This document shows positions 60,886-64,000 of a stretch of DNA of 64,000 bases, piece after piece; position 1 is the stretch's first letter; every line of letters starts with the position of its first letter. A model generated the notes under the pieces. The model was not told where the DNA came from and did not search any database. It saw only the letters and a program-made list of their open reading frames with translations. A program made the position numbers and the translations under genes. The stretch comes from Planctomycetaceae bacterium (GTDB lineage Bacteria; Planctomycetota; Planctomycetia; Pirellulales; Pirellulaceae): contig JACKHN010000016.1 in NCBI GenBank assembly GCA_020638975.1, positions 1 through 64,000 of the forward strand. Direction: 5' to 3'.

Positions 60886-62520
60886 ATGACTTCTACCGTT
60901 TTAGACCAGTTCGTGACGCGATCACGGCGTTTGTACTCGCTGCCTGCGGTCGCGATGCGGGTCGTCGAGTTGACCAATCAACCGGCGGTCGACACTCAGG
61001 CCCTGAAGGAATGCATCGAAAACGACCCGGCGCTGACGACAAAGATTTTGCGAGTCGTGAACAGCTCGCTGTTCGGGCTGAGCCGACAAGTCACCGATTT
61101 AAATCAAGCTTTGGCTTTGATTGGCACGAAGCCCTTGAAGTTGCTGGTACTCGGGTTCAGCCTGCCAAAGGAATTGCTCTCGGGCGTCGAAGCGGATGTC
61201 TTGCACCGCTATTGGCGTCGGACGGTGATCAAGGCGGTCGCGGCTCGAGAGTTGGCGGAATCGATCTGGCGCATTCCAGGCGACGACGCCTTCATCGCTG
61301 GACTGCTGCAAGATCTTGGCACGTTGGTTTTGATCCAGGATCTTGGCGATACCTACTTGGCATTTCTGGATCGGATCTATCGTGATGGTGGAGACCTTTT
61401 GGCATTAGAGAAAGGAACCCTGGGGTTCGATCACGCGGCACTCAGTTCGCGATTGCTCGAGCATTGGGGATTGCCGACGTCGATCGTGCGAGATGTCGGC
61501 AGGCCATTCGATGTCGAGATGTTGACGGCACTTCCGGAACGCGAGCAAGTGGTGCCCGAGATTTTGCACATGGCCGATCTCGTCGCAGAGTTTCTGACAC
61601 GTGGCCATGCCAGCTTGCTGAATGAACTAATCAAAGTGGGAGGTCGCTACCAAGGCGTCTCGATCGAAGCTATCGAGCCGCTGATCGGATCGCTGGAGAT
61701 CAAAGTTCCTCAACTCGCAGATGTCTTGTCGCTCAGCCTGCCTAATGAAACTGCCTACTCGACGATCTTAATGCAAGCGTACGCTCAGATCTGCGAAGCC
61801 GCCGAGTCGGCAAGCATCGACTTGCTTCGAGATCAACACGCAGAAGATAACGCAGAAGCTCGTGACTTCAGTGCGATGTTGGAACAGACACGATCGTTGC
61901 AAGGGGAGATCGGACAGTACACGGAGTCTCGCAACGGCAGCGGCTCACGCGGGTACTATCTTCGCCGAGATACACCGGTCGCGACAGATGCGTCGCTCGA
62001 ATACGAGCACAACTATGGATCTGCAAAGACGCTGCAGCATGTGTCGGCCCCCGCCTTGTTGGGCAGCGTCGAGGCGGCGGTTAAGGCGTGTCGACAAGCT
62101 CGGCATGGGTTGAGCCTAGCGATACTCGAACTGGATCACTGCGAGACTCTTGCGAGTCGCATCAGCGCGGCACAGGTTTCTCACACCATCGGTCGATTGC
62201 AATCCATTATGCACGCAATCGTGGTTGATGACGGGCGACTGATGCAAGTAGCAGACTATCGTTTCGCCGCGATCTTTGAAGGATGTGACCGGCAACCTGC
62301 GGTTGAGATGGCACGACAACTGGTTCGCTGCGTTCGCCAATGGAGTACCGAGCAAACGGCGATTCAGGGCCACGCGATCTCGCTGAGCGCGGGCGTCGCA
62401 ACACTCGCCATGCCACCGAAGAATTTTCCATGCCAGGAACTGATCGACGCAGCCGAGCGTTGCCTGCACGGCGTCCAGCTATCGGGTGGCGACTCGGTGA
62501 AGAGCATCGATATCTATTGA
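60886..62520 (+). CDS. HDOD-domain regulator with degenerate GGDEF-like C-terminus
   Basis: 544 aa. Residues about 12-215 form an HDOD domain (SLPAVAMRVVELTNQ, CIENDPALTTKILRVVNSSL, GLLQDLGTLVL), a signalling relative of HD hydrolases. The usual HD pair is not complete (LLQDLG), as is normal for HDOD. After a variable linker, residues about 385-544 have the GGDEF-domain layout (LSLAILELDHCETLASRISA, ISLSAGVATLAM, LIDAAERCLHGVQLSGGDSV) but the GG(D/E)EF loop is replaced by VADYRFAAI. It therefore cannot make cyclic di-GMP and probably acts as a sensor or scaffold. Confidence 0.85.
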   Translation: MTSTVLDQFVTRSRRLYSLPAVAMRVVELTNQPAVDTQALKECIENDPALTTKILRVVNSSLFGLSRQVTDLNQALALIGTKPLKLLVLGFSLPKELLSGVEADVLHRYWRRTVIKAVAARELAESIWRIPGDDAFIAGLLQDLGTLVLIQDLGDTYLAFLDRIYRDGGDLLALEKGTLGFDHAALSSRLLEHWGLPTSIVRDVGRPFDVEMLTALPEREQVVPEILHMADLVAEFLTRGHASLLNELIKVGGRYQGVSIEAIEPLIGSLEIKVPQLADVLSLSLPNETAYSTILMQAYAQICEAAESASIDLLRDQHAEDNAEARDFSAMLEQTRSLQGEIGQYTESRNGSGSRGYYLRRDTPVATDASLEYEHNYGSAKTLQHVSAPALLGSVEAAVKACRQARHGLSLAILELDHCETLASRISAAQVSHTIGRLQSIMHAIVVDDGRLMQVADYRFAAIFEGCDRQPAVEMARQLVRCVRQWSTEQTAIQGHAISLSAGVATLAMPPKNFPCQELIDAAERCLHGVQLSGGDSVKSIDIY

Positions 62521-62551
62521 TTGTGTTACCTGCCCACCCTACGATCTTCGA

Positions 62552-62923
62552 TTATCCCAGAACCGCCTTCAATTGTTGGCGTGTTTCCGGTTTGCCGAAC
62601 TCCAACTTGCCAAAGCCCTTGATGGCTCCCGCCTGGACAGCTAGCTCTTGATGATCGGCGAAGTTCGTGATCAACATGCATGGCGTCGCGGCAAGCTCGG
62701 CGTCAGATTTGATTTGCTTTATGATATCGAGGCCATCTGAGTAGTCTTGATCGAGCTTGCGATTCACTAGTACCAAATCAACTTGGTGAGATCGCAATGC
62801 GGCGAGCGCGTCTTCCGAGCCATGTGCCTGGATAACCTTGGCATCAAAATTATTCTCAATCAACGAACATATCGAGGCATGATCGGGCACGCAGTTGCCG
62901 ACGTCGAGTACGCATTTTGTCAC
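62552..62923 (-). CDS. Receiver-domain protein lacking the phospho-Asp
   Basis: 123 aa, a single CheY-like fold: CVLDVGNCVPDHASICSLIE, VDLVLVNRKLD, TPCMLITNFAD, AGAIKGFGKLEF. The phosphorylation site Asp is Asn54 and the acidic pair near the N-terminus is reduced to one Asp, while the Thr and Lys positions are kept. It is thus a pseudo-receiver that may bind partners without phosphorylation. Convergent with the HDOD gene, stops 31 nt apart. Confidence 0.8.
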   Translation of the reverse strand: MTKCVLDVGNCVPDHASICSLIENNFDAKVIQAHGSEDALAALRSHQVDLVLVNRKLDQDYSDGLDIIKQIKSDAELAATPCMLITNFADHQELAVQAGAIKGFGKLEFGKPETRQQLKAVLG

Positions 62924-62956
62924 AGTTGATGTTCTTTCACTTTGTGATTGCAGAAA

Positions 62957-62992
62957 GCGAAGGCCTGCTCCGTTTAGCGAGCAGGCCTTCGC
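62957..62992 (-). terminator. Strong stem-loop after the PQQ-propeller gene
   Basis: A perfect 14-bp inverted repeat (62957-62970 / 62979-62992, 8-nt loop) lies 57 nt past the stop of the minus-strand propeller gene. The following tract on that strand is TTTCTGC, a weak T-run, so I call it a probable terminator. Confidence 0.65.
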
Positions 62993-63048
62993 GAATTCAA
63001 CATTTAGGAAAATCGAAGCGTTAGGCCGAGCCTGTTGCTTCAGACAAG

Positions 63049-64000
63049 CTACTCAGCGCCTTCCGATCCTTTGATCGCGAAGATGTGAGTCTTGTTGGCG
63101 ATGAACAACACGTCATTGGCAACCACGGGCGTGCTGTAAACGGAGTTACCCATGTTGATCTCGGCGATTGGGTCGTGCGCTTCCGCTGTAAGATTGAAGA
63201 TGCAAACGTCACCATCTTCGTCGCCGATGTAGACGTGACCTTCAACAATCAACGGCGATCCCCAAGCGGCAGCCAGCATATCGTAGGTCCAATGTACTTT
63301 GCCTGACTTTGCATCGAGGCAGTGAAACAAACCGCTGAAGTCGGCGATATAGAGCAAGTCGTCTTGAATCGCGACGGTGCCGCAGCTGCGGTGCATCTCT
63401 TCTTCAAAATCGAACTCGCCATCGCCATTCTGGTCGTATCGACTGTAGTGCCAAATGACAGCCGAATTTTCATTGTCGACCGCGATGTCGCCCTCCTCTT
63501 CGATGACGGCCTGAATGCGCCGGTGTTCGATTGGAGTTCGCTTGTCGCCTTCAACTTTCATTGCGAGTTGCGGGCTGGTATCGCCACGCTTGGTGGGATC
63601 GATGCACCATACATGGCCTTCGCCTTCGCCGTGTTCTGGATCTTGCCCAACGGCGACGTAAACCAATCCGTCATAGACGACGGGCGTCGCGATGATGTTG
63701 TTGCGAGTTCCACGGCCACCAAGTATCCACTTGGATGTTTTGGGGTTCGCATCGAATTTCCAAAGCAACTCGGGCTTGCCATCTTGGCCCTTGTCGGCCT
63801 TAAAACTGTAAACCCAGCCATCGCCACCGGCAAAGATCACTTGATCGACGCCGCCGAGATGAGCGACCGTTGGTGAGGACCATTGGCCGTGCAGGATGTT
63901 CGTTCCGGGTGACTTGTCGGTCCAATACACCTCGCCCGTCGTCTTGTCCATCGCGATAAAGCTGGGAGCGTTAGGCTGAGGCAAGTTGATGTGCGATTCG
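63049..64000 (-). CDS. PQQ-binding-like beta-propeller protein, 5' end outside window
   Basis: At least 317 codons are inside the window; the frame is open to the right edge, so the start and any signal peptide are missing. Repeats of the BamB/quinoprotein type are visible, e.g. FIAMDKTTGEVYWTDKSPGT, GKPELLWKFDANPKTSKWIL, LFHCLDAKSGKVHWTYDMLA and DEDGDVCIFNLTAEA, each with a W or F at the blade end. Such proteins are often secreted sugar or alcohol dehydrogenase relatives or scaffold proteins. No catalytic residues can be judged from this part. Confidence 0.85.
   Translation of the reverse strand, partial: ESHINLPQPNAPSFIAMDKTTGEVYWTDKSPGTNILHGQWSSPTVAHLGGVDQVIFAGGDGWVYSFKADKGQDGKPELLWKFDANPKTSKWILGGRGTRNNIIATPVVYDGLVYVAVGQDPEHGEGEGHVWCIDPTKRGDTSPQLAMKVEGDKRTPIEHRRIQAVIEEEGDIAVDNENSAVIWHYSRYDQNGDGEFDFEEEMHRSCGTVAIQDDLLYIADFSGLFHCLDAKSGKVHWTYDMLAAAWGSPLIVEGHVYIGDEDGDVCIFNLTAEAHDPIAEINMGNSVYSTPVVANDVLFIANKTHIFAIKGSEGAE

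Overview
The window looks like a chromosomal segment of a planctomycete, most likely of the Pirellulales type. I infer this from the gene content, not from a database search. The signs are three paired loci of cytochrome/DUF1549/DUF1553 protein plus Tat-exported DUF1501 protein, a DUF1080 protein, a secreted protein with an LEPR-XLL-like N-terminus, large Ser/Thr kinases fused to WD40 or leucine-rich repeats, and an ECF sigma factor next to a kinase. GC content is moderate. I saw no rRNA, tRNA or CRISPR array.

Layout. 0-7.7 kb: rsmD, two tandem secreted cyclophilins, a giant cadherin-repeat protein with an N-terminal transglutaminase-elicitor-like domain, and a small secreted protein built of Q-K-G hexapeptides with its own intrinsic terminator. 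7.7-8.8 kb: a strong promoter with an embedded palindromic operator, leading to a csrA-like gene. 8.9-17.2 kb: a membrane kinase with a WD40 sensor, its ECF sigma factor and an SPFH/flotillin-like protein (all minus strand), divergent from a sigma-54 activator whose receiver domain has lost all catalytic residues. 17.2-22.4 kb: first cytochrome/DUF1501 pair and a cupin. 22.4-26 kb: a secretin-N-like exported protein, about 1 kb of apparently non-coding or decayed DNA, and a broken ECF sigma gene.

26-31 kb: an accessory locus. It has an alanine-rich secreted protein with an aromatic residue exactly every 11 positions, interrupted in frame by a stop, then a membrane KOW protein, a Hint domain joined to a frameshifted polymorphic-toxin tail, a possible immunity protein and a small membrane protein. 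31-41.6 kb: a lipoprotein and a compact co-directional cluster of three caspase-like proteases, one TPR-CHAT protease and a translationally coupled membrane protein, which I read as a proteolytic signalling or cell-death module. 41.7-48.8 kb: second cytochrome/DUF1501 pair, exonuclease III, a hypothetical protein, then a repeat-rich gap with MITE-like elements, a DUF1080 protein and an esterase. 48.8-60.3 kb: polysaccharide pyruvyl transferase, glycosyltransferase, a second large kinase with LRRs, a ceramidase-like enzyme and the third cytochrome/DUF1501 pair. 60.3-64 kb: a small conserved protein, an HDOD regulator, a phospho-site-lacking receiver protein and the 3' part of a PQQ-propeller gene running off the window.

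Dispersed inverted-repeat elements punctuate the intergenic spaces. A 91-bp element with 14-bp terminal inverted repeats has one full and two partial copies. A palindrome with a TACGACGG core occurs twice, once inside a candidate 134-bp MITE flanked by an 11-bp direct repeat.
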